A stretch of DNA of 64,000 nt from Flagellimonas olearia (GTDB taxonomy: Bacteria; Bacteroidota; Bacteroidia; Flavobacteriales; Flavobacteriaceae). The stretch lies in NCBI RefSeq assembly GCF_009184425.1, contig NZ_WELG01000001.1, positions 1,983,870 to 2,047,869 of the forward strand. The letters are read 5' to 3'. Within the stretch, counting starts at the first letter, position 1; each line of letters opens with the position of its first letter. The notes beneath the pieces were generated by a model. That model ran no database searches, had not been told where the DNA came from, and saw only the letters and a program-made list of their open reading frames with translations. The translations under genes and the position numbers were made by a program. This document shows, piece after piece, positions 17,789 through 27,627 of the stretch.

Positions 17789-18289
17789 TTATTCTTCAGA
17801 ATCGTCGGTTTTGGTTTCGGCCACTGGCGCAACAGGCTCAGCTTTCTTAGTTCCTCCCCTTCTACTTCTTCTTGTGGTCTTCTTCTTGGGCTGACCTGCA
17901 TTGTACAGCTCATTGAAATCCACCAATTCTATCATGGCCATATCGGCGTTATCCCCTAGTCGGTTACCCAACTTAATGATTCGGGTATATCCACCTGGTC
18001 TATCAGCAACTTTTTCAGCTACGCTTCCAAAAAGTTCTGTAATGGCCTCCTTGTTCCTTAGGCTACTGAAAACAATCCTTCTGTTGTGCATACCTTTTTC
18101 GGCAGTTTGGTTGTTCTCTGTCTTGGCCTTGGTGATCAAGGGCTCCACAAATTGTTTCAAAGCCTTGGCCTTGGCAACTGTGGTGTTGATTCTCTTGTGC
18201 TCTATAAGTGAGCAAGCCATATTGGCCAACATCGCCTTTCTATGGGCCGATTTTCTTCCTAAGTGATTAAACTTCTTTCCGTGTCTCAT
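17789..18289 (-). CDS. rplQ: 50S ribosomal protein L17
   Basis: L17 lies near the peptide exit side of the 50S subunit. The first 120 residues are the family core ([20 protein letters not shown] at the start; [20 protein letters not shown]). At 166 residues it exceeds the E. coli form because of a Bacteroidota-style tail that is first basic ([15 protein letters not shown]) and then acidic (TKTDDSEE). It is the last gene of the superoperon, 61 bases after rpoA and just before a terminator. Confidence 0.97.
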   Translation of the reverse strand: MRHGKKFNHLGRKSAHRKAMLANMACSLIEHKRINTTVAKAKALKQFVEPLITKAKTENNQTAEKGMHNRRIVFSSLRNKEAITELFGSVAEKVADRPGGYTRIIKLGNRLGDNADMAMIELVDFNELYNAGQPKKKTTRRSRRGGTKKAEPVAPVAETKTDDSEE

Positions 18290-18350
18290 TGTTTCAATTT
18301 ATCATCTTGCTACCAAATCCCTACGTTATTGGGAGAGCAAAATATGATTA

Positions 18351-19343
18351 TTAATCTTTATCTAGTTTGTATTTGGAAAGGTCCATACCAAATTGTAGGC
18401 CTTTGTTGATGACCAACTCTTCCAATTCGGTCAAAGATTTTTTACCAAAGTTCCTGAACTTCATCAAATCGTTCTTGTTGAAGGAAACCAAGTCTCCCAA
18501 AGTATCCACTTCGGCAGCCTTAAGGCAGTTCAAGGCTCTTACGGAAAGGTCCATGTCTACCAATTTGGTCTTCAACAGCTGACGCATGTGCAAAGATTCC
18601 TCATCGTAGGTCTCTGTTTGTGCTATTTCATCAGCCTCAAGGGTGATGCGCTCATCAGAGAACAACATAAAGTGATGGATCAAAACCTTGGCAGCTTCGG
18701 TCAACGCATCTTTTGGGTGGATGGAACCATCGGTAAGAATCTCGAAAACCAATTTTTCGTAATCGGTCTTTTGTTCTACCCTGAAGTTCTCAATGCTGTA
18801 TTTTACGTTTTTCACCGGAGTGTAAACGGAATCCACGGCAATGCTTCCCAAAGGTGCATTGGATTTTTTGTTTTCCTCGGCAGGAACGTAACCACGTCCT
18901 TTTTCTATAACGATCTCAAGGTTGATGCTCACTTTGGGATCCATGTTACAGATCACCAACTCTGGGTTGAGTACTTGGTATCCTGAGATAAATTTTTGGA
19001 AATCACCAGCGGTCAATTGTTCCTTTCCACTAACGGAAATGGAAACAGTCTCGCTCTCAACATCATCAATCTGTCTTTTAAAACGAACCTGCTTAAGGTT
19101 CAAAATGATTTCAGTTACGTCTTCAACAACGCCTGGGATAACAGAAAACTCATGTTCAACTCCATCTATGCGCACAGAAGTGATGGCAAAACCTTCCAAA
19201 GAGGAAAGCAATACCCTTCTCAGCGCATTCCCAACTGTTAATCCATAGCCAGGTTCCAAAGGGCGGAATTCAAATTTCCCTTCGAAATCTGTTGAATCGA
19301 TCATTATAACTTTATCGGGCTTCTGAAAATTAAGTAATGCCAT
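18351..19343 (-). CDS. rpoA: RNA polymerase alpha subunit
   Basis: Dimerises to nucleate assembly of RNA polymerase and contacts regulators through its C-terminal domain. 330 residues. The N-terminal domain shows [20 protein letters not shown] and [19 protein letters not shown] flexible linker follows, then the helix-hairpin-helix C-terminal domain (about 255-320) with [20 protein letters not shown] and [13 protein letters not shown]. It keeps the usual place between rpsD and rplQ. Confidence 0.98.
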   Translation of the reverse strand: MALLNFQKPDKVIMIDSTDFEGKFEFRPLEPGYGLTVGNALRRVLLSSLEGFAITSVRIDGVEHEFSVIPGVVEDVTEIILNLKQVRFKRQIDDVESETVSISVSGKEQLTAGDFQKFISGYQVLNPELVICNMDPKVSINLEIVIEKGRGYVPAEENKKSNAPLGSIAVDSVYTPVKNVKYSIENFRVEQKTDYEKLVFEILTDGSIHPKDALTEAAKVLIHHFMLFSDERITLEADEIAQTETYDEESLHMRQLLKTKLVDMDLSVRALNCLKAAEVDTLGDLVSFNKNDLMKFRNFGKKSLTELEELVINKGLQFGMDLSKYKLDKD

Positions 19344-19364
19344 AATTGGATTAATGTTGAATTC

Positions 19365-19970
19365 TTATTTAGAGTACAATTCGACGATCAGTTGTTCCTT
19401 GATGTTTTCAGGAATCTGAAGTCTTTCTGGAATGGTTACAAAAGTTCCTTCTTTTGTAGCCGAGTTCCAAGTGATCCATTCGTAAACACTACTGTTGTTG
19501 GCCAATGAATCTTCGATGGCTTGAACGGATTTGGATTTTTCCCTAACACCTACTACATCACCTGGCTTCAATTTGTAGGAAGGAATGTTCACTACATCAC
19601 CGTTTACGGTAATGTGACGGTGCGATACCAACTGGCGCGCTCCTCTTCTGGAAGGGGAAATACCCATTCTGTAGACCACATTGTCCAAGCGGGATTCGCA
19701 CAATTGAAGCAATACCTCACCGGTTACTCCTTCTTTTCTTTTCGCTTCTGCAAAAAGGTTACGGAACTGACGCTCCAAAATACCATAGGTATACTTGGCC
19801 TTTTGCTTTTCGGCCAACTGAACGGCATATTCCGATTTTTTACCACGGCGTCTGTTGTTACCGTGTTGTCCTGGAGGATAATTTTTCTTTTCAAAAGACT
19901 TGTCGTCCCCGAATATCGCTTCTCCAAACTTTCTAGCGATCTTTGTTTTTGGTCCTGTGTATCTTGCCAT
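19365..19970 (-). CDS. rpsD: 30S ribosomal protein S4
   Basis: Primary 16S rRNA binder that starts assembly of the 30S body. 201 residues. The N-terminus is basic ([20 protein letters not shown]). An S4 RNA-binding domain lies at about 95-155 ([20 protein letters not shown] and [18 protein letters not shown]). It lacks the N-terminal zinc cysteines seen in some S4 forms. A 104-base gap separates it from rpsK, longer than most gaps in the operon. Confidence 0.98.
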   Translation of the reverse strand: MARYTGPKTKIARKFGEAIFGDDKSFEKKNYPPGQHGNNRRRGKKSEYAVQLAEKQKAKYTYGILERQFRNLFAEAKRKEGVTGEVLLQLCESRLDNVVYRMGISPSRRGARQLVSHRHITVNGDVVNIPSYKLKPGDVVGVREKSKSVQAIEDSLANNSSVYEWITWNSATKEGTFVTIPERLQIPENIKEQLIVELYSK

Positions 19971-20074
19971 CTTCTTTAAAAATTGGAAAGTGCGATTATG
20001 AATTAAGGCTTATCCTTCGATAATCTAACTGCACCTTCGGTGAAGACCCTATTGGGCCGTTGAATATACTAAAA

Positions 20075-20467
20075 TTAAACTCTTCTTCTTTTGGGTGGTC
20101 TACAACCGTTGTGTGGAAGTGGTGTAACATCTACAATCTCGGTAACTTCGATTCCCGAATTGTGGATGGAACGGATGGCAGATTCCCTACCGTTTCCTGG
20201 TCCTTTCACGTATACCTTAACTTTGCGCAAACCTGCTTCGTGGGCGATTTTTGCACAATCCTCTGCTGCTATCTGGGCAGCATAAGGGGTATTTTTCTTG
20301 GAACCACGGAATCCCATTTTTCCTGCGGAAGACCATGAAATCACATCCCCTTTTTTGTTGGTAAGGGATATGATGATGTTATTAAAAGATGCAACAACGT
20401 GTGCCTCGCCAGTAGATTCGACGATCACTTTACGTTTTTTTGCTGTTTTGGTATTTGCCTTTGCCAT
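20075..20467 (-). CDS. rpsK: 30S ribosomal protein S11
   Basis: Part of the 30S platform, contacting the mRNA exit region. 130 residues with the conserved core [34 protein letters not shown] and the C-terminal [18 protein letters not shown]. It is separated from rpsM by a 107-base gap that holds an inverted repeat of TTAGT-like sequence. Confidence 0.98.
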   Translation of the reverse strand: MAKANTKTAKKRKVIVESTGEAHVVASFNNIIISLTNKKGDVISWSSAGKMGFRGSKKNTPYAAQIAAEDCAKIAHEAGLRKVKVYVKGPGNGRESAIRSIHNSGIEVTEIVDVTPLPHNGCRPPKRRRV

Positions 20468-20574
20468 ATTTTTTAGTTTCTAGTGTTAGCTCTTAGTTAT
20501 TGGAATCCTAGACTTTTACATTTCAAACAGATTCTTCTAACGTCTAAATACTAACTAATGACTGTTACTGCTTA
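20468..20574 (-). repeat. Inverted TTAGT-rich element in the rpsM-rpsK gap
   Basis: Arms resembling TTAGTTTCTAGTGTTAG and CTAACGTCTAAATACTAACT face each other about 40 bases apart. They belong to the low-complexity TTAGT/GTTGAGTTTT class also seen at 3932-4000 and 31590-31640. No reading frame of note lies in it. Confidence 0.5.
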
Positions 20575-20949
20575 TTATTTAGTTGCTTTTTTCTTGTTGG
20601 CAACCGTCTTTCTTTTTCCTTTTCTGGTCCTAGAGTTGTTCTTGGTACGCTGACCTCTAAGCGGCAATCCTGCTCTGTGGCGAATTCCACGGTAACAACC
20701 GATGTCCATCAATCGTTTGATGTTCAATTGGGTCTCTGAGCGAAGTTCACCTTCAATGGTATAAGCGGAAACAGCTTCCCTGATACGACCGATTTCATCA
20801 TCGTTCCATTCAGAAACTTTTGTATCCTCACTTACTTGGGCGGTCTTCAAAATCTCTTGCGCCCTACTTTTACCTACTCCGAAGATGTAGGTAAGTGCAA
20901 TAACGCCACGCTTTTGTTTAGGTATATCTACACCTGCAATTCTTGCCAT
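20575..20949 (-). CDS. rpsM: 30S ribosomal protein S13
   Basis: Lies at the 30S head and forms bridges with the 50S subunit and P-site tRNA. 124 residues. Conserved features are [24 protein letters not shown]-type FGVGKSRA, the helix-two-turn-helix [20 protein letters not shown] and [11 protein letters not shown], and a lysine-rich tail. It starts two bases after rpmJ. Confidence 0.98.
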   Translation of the reverse strand: MARIAGVDIPKQKRGVIALTYIFGVGKSRAQEILKTAQVSEDTKVSEWNDDEIGRIREAVSAYTIEGELRSETQLNIKRLMDIGCYRGIRHRAGLPLRGQRTKNNSRTRKGKRKTVANKKKATK

Positions 20950-20951
20950 AA

Positions 20952-21068
20952 TTACCCTTGTCTTTGTTTAAATCTAGGATTCTTTTTGTTGATTACGTAC
21001 AATCTGCCTTTTCTGCGAACTATTTTGCATTCGGCACTCCTCTTCTTTATTGATGCTCTTACTTTCAT
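20952..21068 (-). CDS. rpmJ: 50S ribosomal protein L36 (zinc-free form)
   Basis: 38 residues, starting [20 protein letters not shown] and ending NPRFKQRQG. The usual zinc ligands (C-x2-C, then C and H) are mostly missing: only one cysteine remains, so this is the zinc-independent form. It lies between infA (5 bases) and rpsM (2 bases), the standard position. The gene is short enough to be missed by automatic calling. Confidence 0.96.
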   Translation of the reverse strand: MKVRASIKKRSAECKIVRRKGRLYVINKKNPRFKQRQG

Positions 21069-21073
21069 CGTAA

Positions 21074-21289
21074 TTAGTATCTATAAGTAATTCTTGCTTT
21101 CGTTAAATCGTATGGACTCATTTCCAACTTTACCTTATCCCCGGGGAGCAACTTGATGTAGTGCATCCTCATTTTCCCGGAGATGTGTGCCGTTACCACG
21201 TGTCCGTTTTCCAATTCTACCCTGAACATTGCATTGGACAATGCTTCAATGATAGATCCGTCTTGTTCTATTGCTGGCTGTTTTGCCAT
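21074..21289 (-). CDS. infA: Translation initiation factor IF-1
   Basis: S1-type OB-fold protein that binds the ribosomal A site during initiation. The 71 residues match family length, with [37 protein letters not shown] and a C-terminal TKARITYRY. It lies three bases after secY, the usual place in the spc-alpha region. Confidence 0.98.
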   Translation of the reverse strand: MAKQPAIEQDGSIIEALSNAMFRVELENGHVVTAHISGKMRMHYIKLLPGDKVKLEMSPYDLTKARITYRY

Positions 21290-21292
21290 AAA

Positions 21293-22636
21293 TTATGCTA
21301 CTTTTCTATTCTTTCCGGTTTTCATCAAACCGTCGTAATGTCTGTTCAACAAATACGAGTTCACTTGTTGTACGGTATCTATTGCCACACCAACCATGAT
21401 CAACAATGATGTTCCTCCGTAGAACAGTGCCCATCCGGCCTGTACATCCATCAACTTTACCACGATGGCCGGCAAAACGGCCAACAGTGCCAAGAACACG
21501 GAACCGGGAAGGGTGATCAATGACATGATCTTGTCCAAATAATCACCAGTTTCCTTTCCAGGTCTGATACCAGGAATAAAACCTCCACTTCTCTTCAAAT
21601 CATCTGCCATTTTATTGGTAGGCACGGTGATTGCCGTATAGAAGTAGGTGAAAATGATGATCAATACTCCAAACAAGATGTTGTAGGCCAATCCGAATAT
21701 ATCGGCAAACTGAACCTCCATCCATTGTCCCACAGTTGTATTGTTGAATGTTCTTCCCAATAAACTTGGTGCAAACATAATAGCTTGTGCGAAAATGATA
21801 GGCATTACTCCAGAGGCATTCAATTTTAAAGGAATGTACTGGCGCGCTCCCATTACGTTTTTCTCGTATCCACCTGAAGCTGTTCTTCTAGCATATTGTA
21901 CCGGAATCTGTCTTACCGCCATTACCAAAAGTACACTGGCCAGGATGACCAAGAACCAAACAATGACCTCAATCAACATAAACATGATACCTCCTGTGTT
22001 ATTGGTAGTCCTTGAAACAAATTCCTGAACAAAGGACTGTGGCATGGTGGCAATAATACCGATCATGATCAATAGGGAGATACCGTTACCGATACCTTTA
22101 TCCGTGATTTTTTCACCCAACCACATGGCAAAAACACATCCGGTCACCAAAATAATCACTGCTGGAACAATAAAGTCCAACCCTTTGCCCAATACAAAGG
22201 CACTATCTGGAACTCCAAGTGCTCCAAGTCCGTACAAATATGCAGGAGCTTGAACAATACAGATACCAATGGTCAACCATCGTGTAATCTGGTTGATGGT
22301 CTTTCTACCACTTTCCCCTTCTTTCTGCAATTTTTGCAGATAAGGAATGGCAATTCCCATCAACTGTACCACAATGGATGCGGAGATATAAGGCATAATC
22401 CCCAGTGCAAATATTGATGCATTGGCAAAAGCTCCTCCGGTGAACGCATTAAGCAATCCCAAAATACCATCCTCGGCGGCCGTATTCAATTGGGTCAATT
22501 GCGTAGTATCAATACCAGGAAGGACAATTCGGGTACCAAAACGGTATACCAACAACAACCCTAGGGTAAGGATGATACGTTGTCTCAGTTCCTCAATCTT
22601 CCAGATATTTGATATGGTATCTATAAATTTCTTCAT
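21293..22636 (-). CDS. secY: Protein translocase subunit SecY
   Basis: Central pore of the Sec translocon in the inner membrane. 447 residues with ten hydrophobic helices. Landmarks are the N-terminal RQRIILTLGLLLVYRFGTRI, the plug/TM2 region GILGLLNAFTGGAFANASIF with LGIMPYISASIVVQL, and the cytoplasmic loops with YARR and IPGIRPGKETGDYLD. It lies between rplO and infA. Confidence 0.98.
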   Translation of the reverse strand: MKKFIDTISNIWKIEELRQRIILTLGLLLVYRFGTRIVLPGIDTTQLTQLNTAAEDGILGLLNAFTGGAFANASIFALGIMPYISASIVVQLMGIAIPYLQKLQKEGESGRKTINQITRWLTIGICIVQAPAYLYGLGALGVPDSAFVLGKGLDFIVPAVIILVTGCVFAMWLGEKITDKGIGNGISLLIMIGIIATMPQSFVQEFVSRTTNNTGGIMFMLIEVIVWFLVILASVLLVMAVRQIPVQYARRTASGGYEKNVMGARQYIPLKLNASGVMPIIFAQAIMFAPSLLGRTFNNTTVGQWMEVQFADIFGLAYNILFGVLIIIFTYFYTAITVPTNKMADDLKRSGGFIPGIRPGKETGDYLDKIMSLITLPGSVFLALLAVLPAIVVKLMDVQAGWALFYGGTSLLIMVGVAIDTVQQVNSYLLNRHYDGLMKTGKNRKVA

Positions 22637-22650
22637 GCTATACGAATTCC

Positions 22651-23103
22651 TTATAAACTTATTGCTTCGCCTCCTGCAGCTTCAATGGCAGCTTTGGCGG
22701 AAGCCGTAAATTTATGTACAGATACTTTTAGGCCGGCTTTCAATTCACCGTCACCCAAAATCTTAACCAAGTCATTTTTGTGGGCCAATCCGTTTTCCAC
22801 AAGCGTTTCCAAAGTAACTTCTTTTTTCACAGTTCCATTGTCCACCAATTCTTGTAGTTTACCAAGATTGATTCCTCTGTATTCCTTTCTGTTGATGTTT
22901 TTGAACCCAAACTTGGGGACACGTCTTTGCAAAGGCATTTGACCTCCTTCAAAACCAATCTTTTTGGAATATCCTGATCTGGACTTGGCACCTTTGTGTC
23001 CACGGGCGGCAGTACCTCCCTTACCGGAGCCTTCTCCCCTACCTAAGCGTTTTCCCTCTTTGTGAACAGCGCCTTCCGCTGGTTTAAGATTGTGTAAATC
23101 CAT
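22651..23103 (-). CDS. rplO: 50S ribosomal protein L15
   Basis: Late-assembly 50S protein. 150 residues with a glycine- and basic-rich N-terminal extension (GRGEGSGKGGTAARGHKGAK, RSGYSKKIGFEGGQMPLQRR) and a globular C-terminal part (FTASAKAAIEAAGGEAI). It lies between rpmD and secY. Confidence 0.98.
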   Translation of the reverse strand: MDLHNLKPAEGAVHKEGKRLGRGEGSGKGGTAARGHKGAKSRSGYSKKIGFEGGQMPLQRRVPKFGFKNINRKEYRGINLGKLQELVDNGTVKKEVTLETLVENGLAHKNDLVKILGDGELKAGLKVSVHKFTASAKAAIEAAGGEAISL

Positions 23104-23116
23104 GTTCCGTTATATT

Positions 23117-23296
23117 TTAAGCTTCCTCTGTGGAAACCAAGTGTTTTACCTTATTTACCATTCCAAGGATACTAGGTGTTGCTTCATGCTCAACAACATG
23201 CCCGATCTTGCGCAGTCCAAGGGCCTCCAAAGTCCTTTTTTGGTCCTGTGTCCTTTTGATAGCGCTCTTTACTTGTGTAACCTTAATCTTTGACAT
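23117..23296 (-). CDS. rpmD: 50S ribosomal protein L30
   Basis: 59 residues from the ATG at 23294-23296, giving MSKIKVTQVKSAIKRTQDQK and ending in VSTEEA. The frame is open 24 codons further upstream, but that extension overlaps the end of rpsE and has no L30 character. Family features are the SAIKRTQDQKRTLEALGL helix and HVVEHEATPSILGMVNKVKH. Confidence 0.96.
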   Translation of the reverse strand: MSKIKVTQVKSAIKRTQDQKRTLEALGLRKIGHVVEHEATPSILGMVNKVKHLVSTEEA

Positions 23297-23309
23297 AATA
23301 TCCTCGTGT

Positions 23310-23834
23310 TTATCCTTTAAAGACTTTTTCCAAAGAAACTCCTCTCTGCTTGGCCACGGTATCGGCACTCCTTAACTGCAACAAGGCATCAAAGGTAGCT
23401 TTTACCACGTTGTGTGGGTTGGATGAACCTTGGGACTTGGACAATACGTCTTGTACCCCAACAGCTTCCAATACGGCCCTTACAGCTCCACCGGCGATTA
23501 CCCCGGTACCATGTGATGCAGGCTTAATGAAAACCCTAGCACCGCCATATTTTCCTTTTTGTTCGTGGGGAAGTGTGGCTTTGGTCAAAGGAATACGAAC
23601 CAAATTCTTTTTGGCATCCTCGATAGCTTTTGCAATTGCAGTGGCTACTTCCTTGGATTTTCCCAAACCATGTCCAACAACACCGTTTTCATCACCAACA
23701 ACAACTATGGCTGAAAAACCAAAAGCTCTACCACCCTTGGTTACTTTGGTAACCCGTTGTACACCAACCAAACGGTCTTTCAACTCAAGTCCTCCTGGCT
23801 TTACTATTTCTACGTTCTTGTAATTCTGGTACAT
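23310..23834 (-). CDS. rpsE: 30S ribosomal protein S5
   Basis: S5 affects translational accuracy and mRNA unwinding at the entry channel. 174 residues. The double-stranded RNA-binding domain carries [20 protein letters not shown] and [16 protein letters not shown] second alpha/beta domain has [20 protein letters not shown] and [16 protein letters not shown]. It starts 7 bases after rplR. Confidence 0.98.
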   Translation of the reverse strand: MYQNYKNVEIVKPGGLELKDRLVGVQRVTKVTKGGRAFGFSAIVVVGDENGVVGHGLGKSKEVATAIAKAIEDAKKNLVRIPLTKATLPHEQKGKYGGARVFIKPASHGTGVIAGGAVRAVLEAVGVQDVLSKSQGSSNPHNVVKATFDALLQLRSADTVAKQRGVSLEKVFKG

Positions 23835-23841
23835 AGTCTTA

Positions 23842-24195
23842 TTAGAATTTTAGTCCTGCTTCCCTAGCTCCTTCAGCCAATGATTTAACTCTTCCGTGAT
23901 AAAGGTTACCACCTCGATCAAAAGACACGGTCTCAACCCCTAGCTTAAGCGCTTTTTCCGCTATGGCCTTACCCACATTGGTTGCGACCTCACTTTTGGT
24001 TCCTTTGGCTTCCACATCCTTATCGCGTGATGAGGCTGCAGCCAAAGTTACTCCCTTGTTGTCGTCGATCAACTGGGCATATATTTCCTTATTGCTTCTG
24101 AAGACAGACAATCTTGGTCTTGCCTCAGTTCCGAAGGATACCTTTCGTATTCTTCTTCGGATGCGTAATTTTCTTTCAGTCTTAGATAATCCCAT
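23842..24195 (-). CDS. rplR: 50S ribosomal protein L18
   Basis: Binds 5S rRNA in the central protuberance. 117 residues with the conserved [20 protein letters not shown], a [16 protein letters not shown] helix, and the C-terminal [20 protein letters not shown] and AREAGLKF. Confidence 0.98.
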   Translation of the reverse strand: MGLSKTERKLRIRRRIRKVSFGTEARPRLSVFRSNKEIYAQLIDDNKGVTLAAASSRDKDVEAKGTKSEVATNVGKAIAEKALKLGVETVSFDRGGNLYHGRVKSLAEGAREAGLKF

Positions 24196-24206
24196 AGTCT
24201 TAATTA

Positions 24207-24749
24207 TTAAGCTGATTTACCTGCTTTTCTTCTCAATTGTTCACCCACAAACTTGACACCTTTTCCTTTGTAAGGCTCTGGCTTACGGAAGGATCGTATC
24301 TTGGCGGCCACCTGACCTACCAATTGCTTATCGTGGGATGTTAGTTTTATGATAGGGTTTTTCCCTTTTTCGGAGACGGTCTCAACTTTTACCTCTGGAG
24401 CAATGTCCATAACGATGTTATGAGAGAATCCGAGGGCCAAGTCCAATTTCTGACCTTGGTTGCTGGCTCTGTATCCAACACCCACAAGTTCCAATTCCTT
24501 GCTCCATCCTTGAGAGACTCCTTTTACCATATTGGCAAAAAGGGCACGATATAACCCATGCTTTGCTTTGTGTTCCTTGGAATCAGAGGGTCTTTCCACC
24601 AAAACGTTACCATCCTCAACCTTTACATCAACTCCAGAGAATTCTTGGGAAAGCTCTCCCAATTTACCTTTTACGGTAACCAAGGTATCTTTCACCTCTA
24701 CGGTGACTCCTTCTGGAATTGCAACTGGACTGTTACCTATTCTTGACAT
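24207..24749 (-). CDS. rplF: 50S ribosomal protein L6
   Basis: Two-domain 50S protein near the GTPase-associated region and sarcin-ricin loop. 180 residues. The N-terminal domain starts [18 protein letters not shown]. The second domain carries the signature [20 protein letters not shown] and [11 protein letters not shown]. Confidence 0.98.
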   Translation of the reverse strand: MSRIGNSPVAIPEGVTVEVKDTLVTVKGKLGELSQEFSGVDVKVEDGNVLVERPSDSKEHKAKHGLYRALFANMVKGVSQGWSKELELVGVGYRASNQGQKLDLALGFSHNIVMDIAPEVKVETVSEKGKNPIIKLTSHDKQLVGQVAAKIRSFRKPEPYKGKGVKFVGEQLRRKAGKSA

Positions 24750-24767
24750 TTTCTTCTCTTTTCTCGA

Positions 24768-25166
24768 TTAATATACGTAGCACAATACTTCACCACCTAC
24801 ATTCTCCTGCTTGGCCTGCTTGCTGGTCATTACACCGTGGGATGTAGACACAATGGCTATCCCCAAACCGTTCAATACCCTTGGTAGTTCATCTGAACTG
24901 GAATACTTTCTCAAACCGGGCTTACTTACCCGTTGCAGTTTCTTTATAATGGGCTCCTTGGAAAACTTATCGTACTTAAGGGCTATTTTGATGTTCCCCT
25001 GTGCACCGTCATCCTCGAACTTGTAACTCAAAATATAGCCTTGATCAAACAATATTTTGGTAATTTGTTTCTTTAGATTGGAAGCGGGAACGTCCACTAC
25101 CCTATGACCTGCCATGTTGGCATTTCTGATTCTGGTCAAATAATCTGAAATTGGATCTGTAAGCAT
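24768..25166 (-). CDS. rpsH: 30S ribosomal protein S8
   Basis: Central-domain 16S binder and, in E. coli, the translational repressor of the spc operon. 132 residues with [19 protein letters not shown] at the start, the [20 protein letters not shown] segment and the C-terminal signature [20 protein letters not shown]. Confidence 0.98.
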   Translation of the reverse strand: MLTDPISDYLTRIRNANMAGHRVVDVPASNLKKQITKILFDQGYILSYKFEDDGAQGNIKIALKYDKFSKEPIIKKLQRVSKPGLRKYSSSDELPRVLNGLGIAIVSTSHGVMTSKQAKQENVGGEVLCYVY

Positions 25167-25184
25167 TTCTTTTCTTTATCTAAA

Positions 25185-25454
25185 TTACCAACTTGCCTTT
25201 TTAACTCCTGGTATCAAACCTTGATTGGCCATCTCCCTGAAAGTAACCCTTGATATTCCAAAAGTTCTCATATAACCTCTTGGTCTTCCTGTCAATTTAC
25301 AACGGTTACGCATACGTACCGGAGATGCATTCTTAGGCAACTTCTGAAGGGCTTCGTAATCTCCAGCCTCCTTTAGCGCCTTTCTTTTCTCGGCATATTT
25401 TGCAACCATTTTTGCCCTTTTTCTCTCACGGGCTTTCATTGATTCCTTGGCCAT
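25185..25454 (-). CDS. rpsN: 30S ribosomal protein S14 (zinc-free form)
   Basis: 89 residues, the long zinc-independent type. There is no CxxC pair, and it has the [20 protein letters not shown] and [17 protein letters not shown] ends of that class. It sits one base from rplE in the head-protein part of the operon. With the zinc-poor L36 form, it indicates low zinc demand in the ribosome. Confidence 0.97.
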   Translation of the reverse strand: MAKESMKARERKRAKMVAKYAEKRKALKEAGDYEALQKLPKNASPVRMRNRCKLTGRPRGYMRTFGISRVTFREMANQGLIPGVKKASW

Positions 25455-25455
25455 A

Positions 25456-26007
25456 CTAGTTCTTTTTAAAGGGTACTCCCATTTCGGTTAACAATGATTT
25501 TGCTTCTTTATCGGTTTGTGCCGATGTAACAAACGTGATGTCCATCCCGTTGATCCTATTGATCCTGTCTATATTGATCTCTGGGAAGATAATCTGCTCA
25601 GTGATACCCAAGTTGTAGTTACCTCTACCGTCAAAACCAGTAGCTTTAACTCCTTGGAAATCCCTTACCCTTGGTAGGGCAGATGTGATCAATCTATCCA
25701 AGAATTCGTACATACGCTCACCTCTCAAGGTAACTTTGGCTCCAATGGGCATTCCCTTTCTCAATTTAAAGGTAGCAACGTCCTTTTTGGAAAGAGTGGC
25801 AACTGCTTTCTGACCTGTAATGTTGGTCAACTCGTCCACTGCATGATCAATAAGCTTCTTGTCGGAAACAGCTGCTCCAACACCACGGCTTACCACAATC
25901 TTTTCCAACTTGGGAACCTGCATTACGTTACTGTAACCGAATTCTTCGGTAAGCGCCTTTATTACACGCTCTTTATATTCCTGCTTTAATCTTGGTATAT
26001 AACTCAT
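25456..26007 (-). CDS. rplE: 50S ribosomal protein L5
   Basis: 5S rRNA-binding protein of the central protuberance that contacts P-site tRNA. 183 residues with [40 protein letters not shown], the signature [19 protein letters not shown] and [18 protein letters not shown]. Confidence 0.98.
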   Translation of the reverse strand: MSYIPRLKQEYKERVIKALTEEFGYSNVMQVPKLEKIVVSRGVGAAVSDKKLIDHAVDELTNITGQKAVATLSKKDVATFKLRKGMPIGAKVTLRGERMYEFLDRLITSALPRVRDFQGVKATGFDGRGNYNLGITEQIIFPEINIDRINRINGMDITFVTSAQTDKEAKSLLTEMGVPFKKN

Positions 26008-26009
26008 GA

Positions 26010-26321
26010 CTAAATTACTTCATTGGATTTTTTGGAAACCCTTACTTTTTTTCCATCTCTTTCTTCGTACCCAACTCTGGTTGCATCACCAGATTTTGGA
26101 TCGATCAAGGAAAGATTGGAAATATGTATTGGCGCCTCCTTTTTGGTTATACCTCCCTGAGGGTTTTGTGCGCTCGGCTTTTCGTGCTTGGATACCTCAT
26201 TGACACCCTCCACGATAGCTTTGTTCTTTTCACGGAATACGCGAAGCACTTTACCTTCACTGCCTTTGTGGTCTCCCGCAATGACTCTTACTGTATCCCC
26301 TGTTTTTATTTTCAACTTCAT
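26010..26321 (-). CDS. rplX: 50S ribosomal protein L24
   Basis: Assembly-initiating 50S protein. 103 residues with an N-terminal KOW motif ([20 protein letters not shown]) and the following [20 protein letters not shown]. It is two bases upstream of rplE. Confidence 0.98.
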   Translation of the reverse strand: MKLKIKTGDTVRVIAGDHKGSEGKVLRVFREKNKAIVEGVNEVSKHEKPSAQNPQGGITKKEAPIHISNLSLIDPKSGDATRVGYEERDGKKVRVSKKSNEVI

Positions 26322-26335
26322 CTCTCTGTATTCTT

Positions 26336-26704
26336 TTACAGCACTTCGGGTGCCAATGAAACAATCTTCATAAACTGCTTGTCCCTAAGCTCCCTTGCAA
26401 CCGGTCCAAAGACACGGGTTCCTCTCATTTCACCAGTAGGGTTCAACAATACGCAGGCATTGTCATCAAAACGGATGTAAGAACCGTCGGGTCTTCTGAC
26501 CTCTTTTTTGGTTCGAACAACCACTGCAGTGGAAACAGAACCTTTCTTTACAGTACCGTTTGGAGTAGCCTCCTTAACCGTGACAACAATCTTGTCACCC
26601 AATGAAGCATACCTTCTCTTTGTTCCTCCAAGTACGCGGATGGTCAAAACTTCTTTTGCACCAGTATTGTCCGCAACCTTTAATCGTGATTCTTGTTGTA
26701 CCAT
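26336..26704 (-). CDS. rplN: 50S ribosomal protein L14
   Basis: Lies at the subunit interface. 122 residues with [20 protein letters not shown] at the start, the L14 signature region [40 protein letters not shown], and the C-terminal IVSLAPEVL. Confidence 0.98.
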   Translation of the reverse strand: MVQQESRLKVADNTGAKEVLTIRVLGGTKRRYASLGDKIVVTVKEATPNGTVKKGSVSTAVVVRTKKEVRRPDGSYIRFDDNACVLLNPTGEMRGTRVFGPVARELRDKQFMKIVSLAPEVL

Positions 26705-26706
26705 AA

Positions 26707-26964
26707 TTATTTAGCTCTTTCAAGGATTTCTACCAACCTCCAGCACTTGGTCTTACTCAAGGGCCTGGTTTCCATTATCTTAACGGTATCACCTTCGTTG
26801 CAATCGTTCTTTTCGTCGTGGGCAACATACTTCTTGGTCTTCAAAACGAATTTACCGTACATAGGGTGTTTTACTCGCTTTACCTCAGAAACCACAATTG
26901 ATTTCTCCATTTTGTTGCTGGTAACAACGCCTATTCTTTCTTTTCTTAAATTTCTGTTTTCCAT
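26707..26964 (-). CDS. rpsQ: 30S ribosomal protein S17
   Basis: OB-fold primary 16S binder. 85 residues with [20 protein letters not shown], the [20 protein letters not shown] strand pair and the signature [20 protein letters not shown]. Confidence 0.98.
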   Translation of the reverse strand: MENRNLRKERIGVVTSNKMEKSIVVSEVKRVKHPMYGKFVLKTKKYVAHDEKNDCNEGDTVKIMETRPLSKTKCWRLVEILERAK

Positions 26965-26977
26965 AAGGCAGAACCAA

Positions 26978-27169
26978 TTATTGTAATTCCCTTTTAGTTA
27001 ATTCTGTTGCAAGTCTAGCTACCGTCCTTCTTGCCTTTCTAATCTGTAAAGGATTTTCCAAAGGAGTTACGGCATGTGCCATTTTAAGATCGGCATGTTG
27101 TTTCTTGAACTCGGCCAACTTCTCCTTTAGCTCTTCAATTGAAAGTTCTTTTACTTCTGATTGTCTCAT
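26978..27169 (-). CDS. rpmC: 50S ribosomal protein L29
   Basis: 63-residue two-helix protein at the tunnel exit. I choose the ATG at 27167-27169 ([20 protein letters not shown]), because the four codons before it (MRRK) do not resemble L29. The second helix has the family signature [20 protein letters not shown]. Confidence 0.95.
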   Translation of the reverse strand: MRQSEVKELSIEELKEKLAEFKKQHADLKMAHAVTPLENPLQIRKARRTVARLATELTKRELQ

Positions 27170-27188
27170 CTTTCTTCTCAATTAAAAA

Positions 27189-27608
27189 TTAAGCGGAATA
27201 ATCCCTAGCTACGATAAACTTGGTTTTGACTGGCAATTTCTGGGCCGCTAGCCTAAGGGCTTCTTTGGCCACATCCATTGGCACTCCAGCAACTTCGAAC
27301 ATGATTCTTCCAGGCTTCACAACAGCTACCCAATATTCTGGAGCACCCTTACCCTTACCCATACGTACCTCAAGAGGTTTCTTGGTGATAGGTTTGTCCG
27401 GGAATATTTTGATCCACAACTGGCCTTGCCTTTTCATGTACCTTGTCGCAGCAATACGTGCAGCCTCGATTTGACGGGAAGTAATGAAGTGTGAATCCAT
27501 GGACTTGATACCGAACATCCCATTGGAAAGTTGGTGTCCTCTTTGTGAGATTCCTTTCATACGCCCCTTCTGGGCTTTACGAAATTTCGTTCTTTTTGGC
27601 TGTAACAT
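27189..27608 (-). CDS. rplP: 50S ribosomal protein L16
   Basis: Supports the A-site tRNA elbow in the 50S subunit. 139 residues with [19 protein letters not shown] at the start, the conserved [39 protein letters not shown] and [20 protein letters not shown]. Confidence 0.98.
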   Translation of the reverse strand: MLQPKRTKFRKAQKGRMKGISQRGHQLSNGMFGIKSMDSHFITSRQIEAARIAATRYMKRQGQLWIKIFPDKPITKKPLEVRMGKGKGAPEYWVAVVKPGRIMFEVAGVPMDVAKEALRLAAQKLPVKTKFIVARDYSA

Positions 27609-27627
27609 CTTACCTTACTTTATCTTA

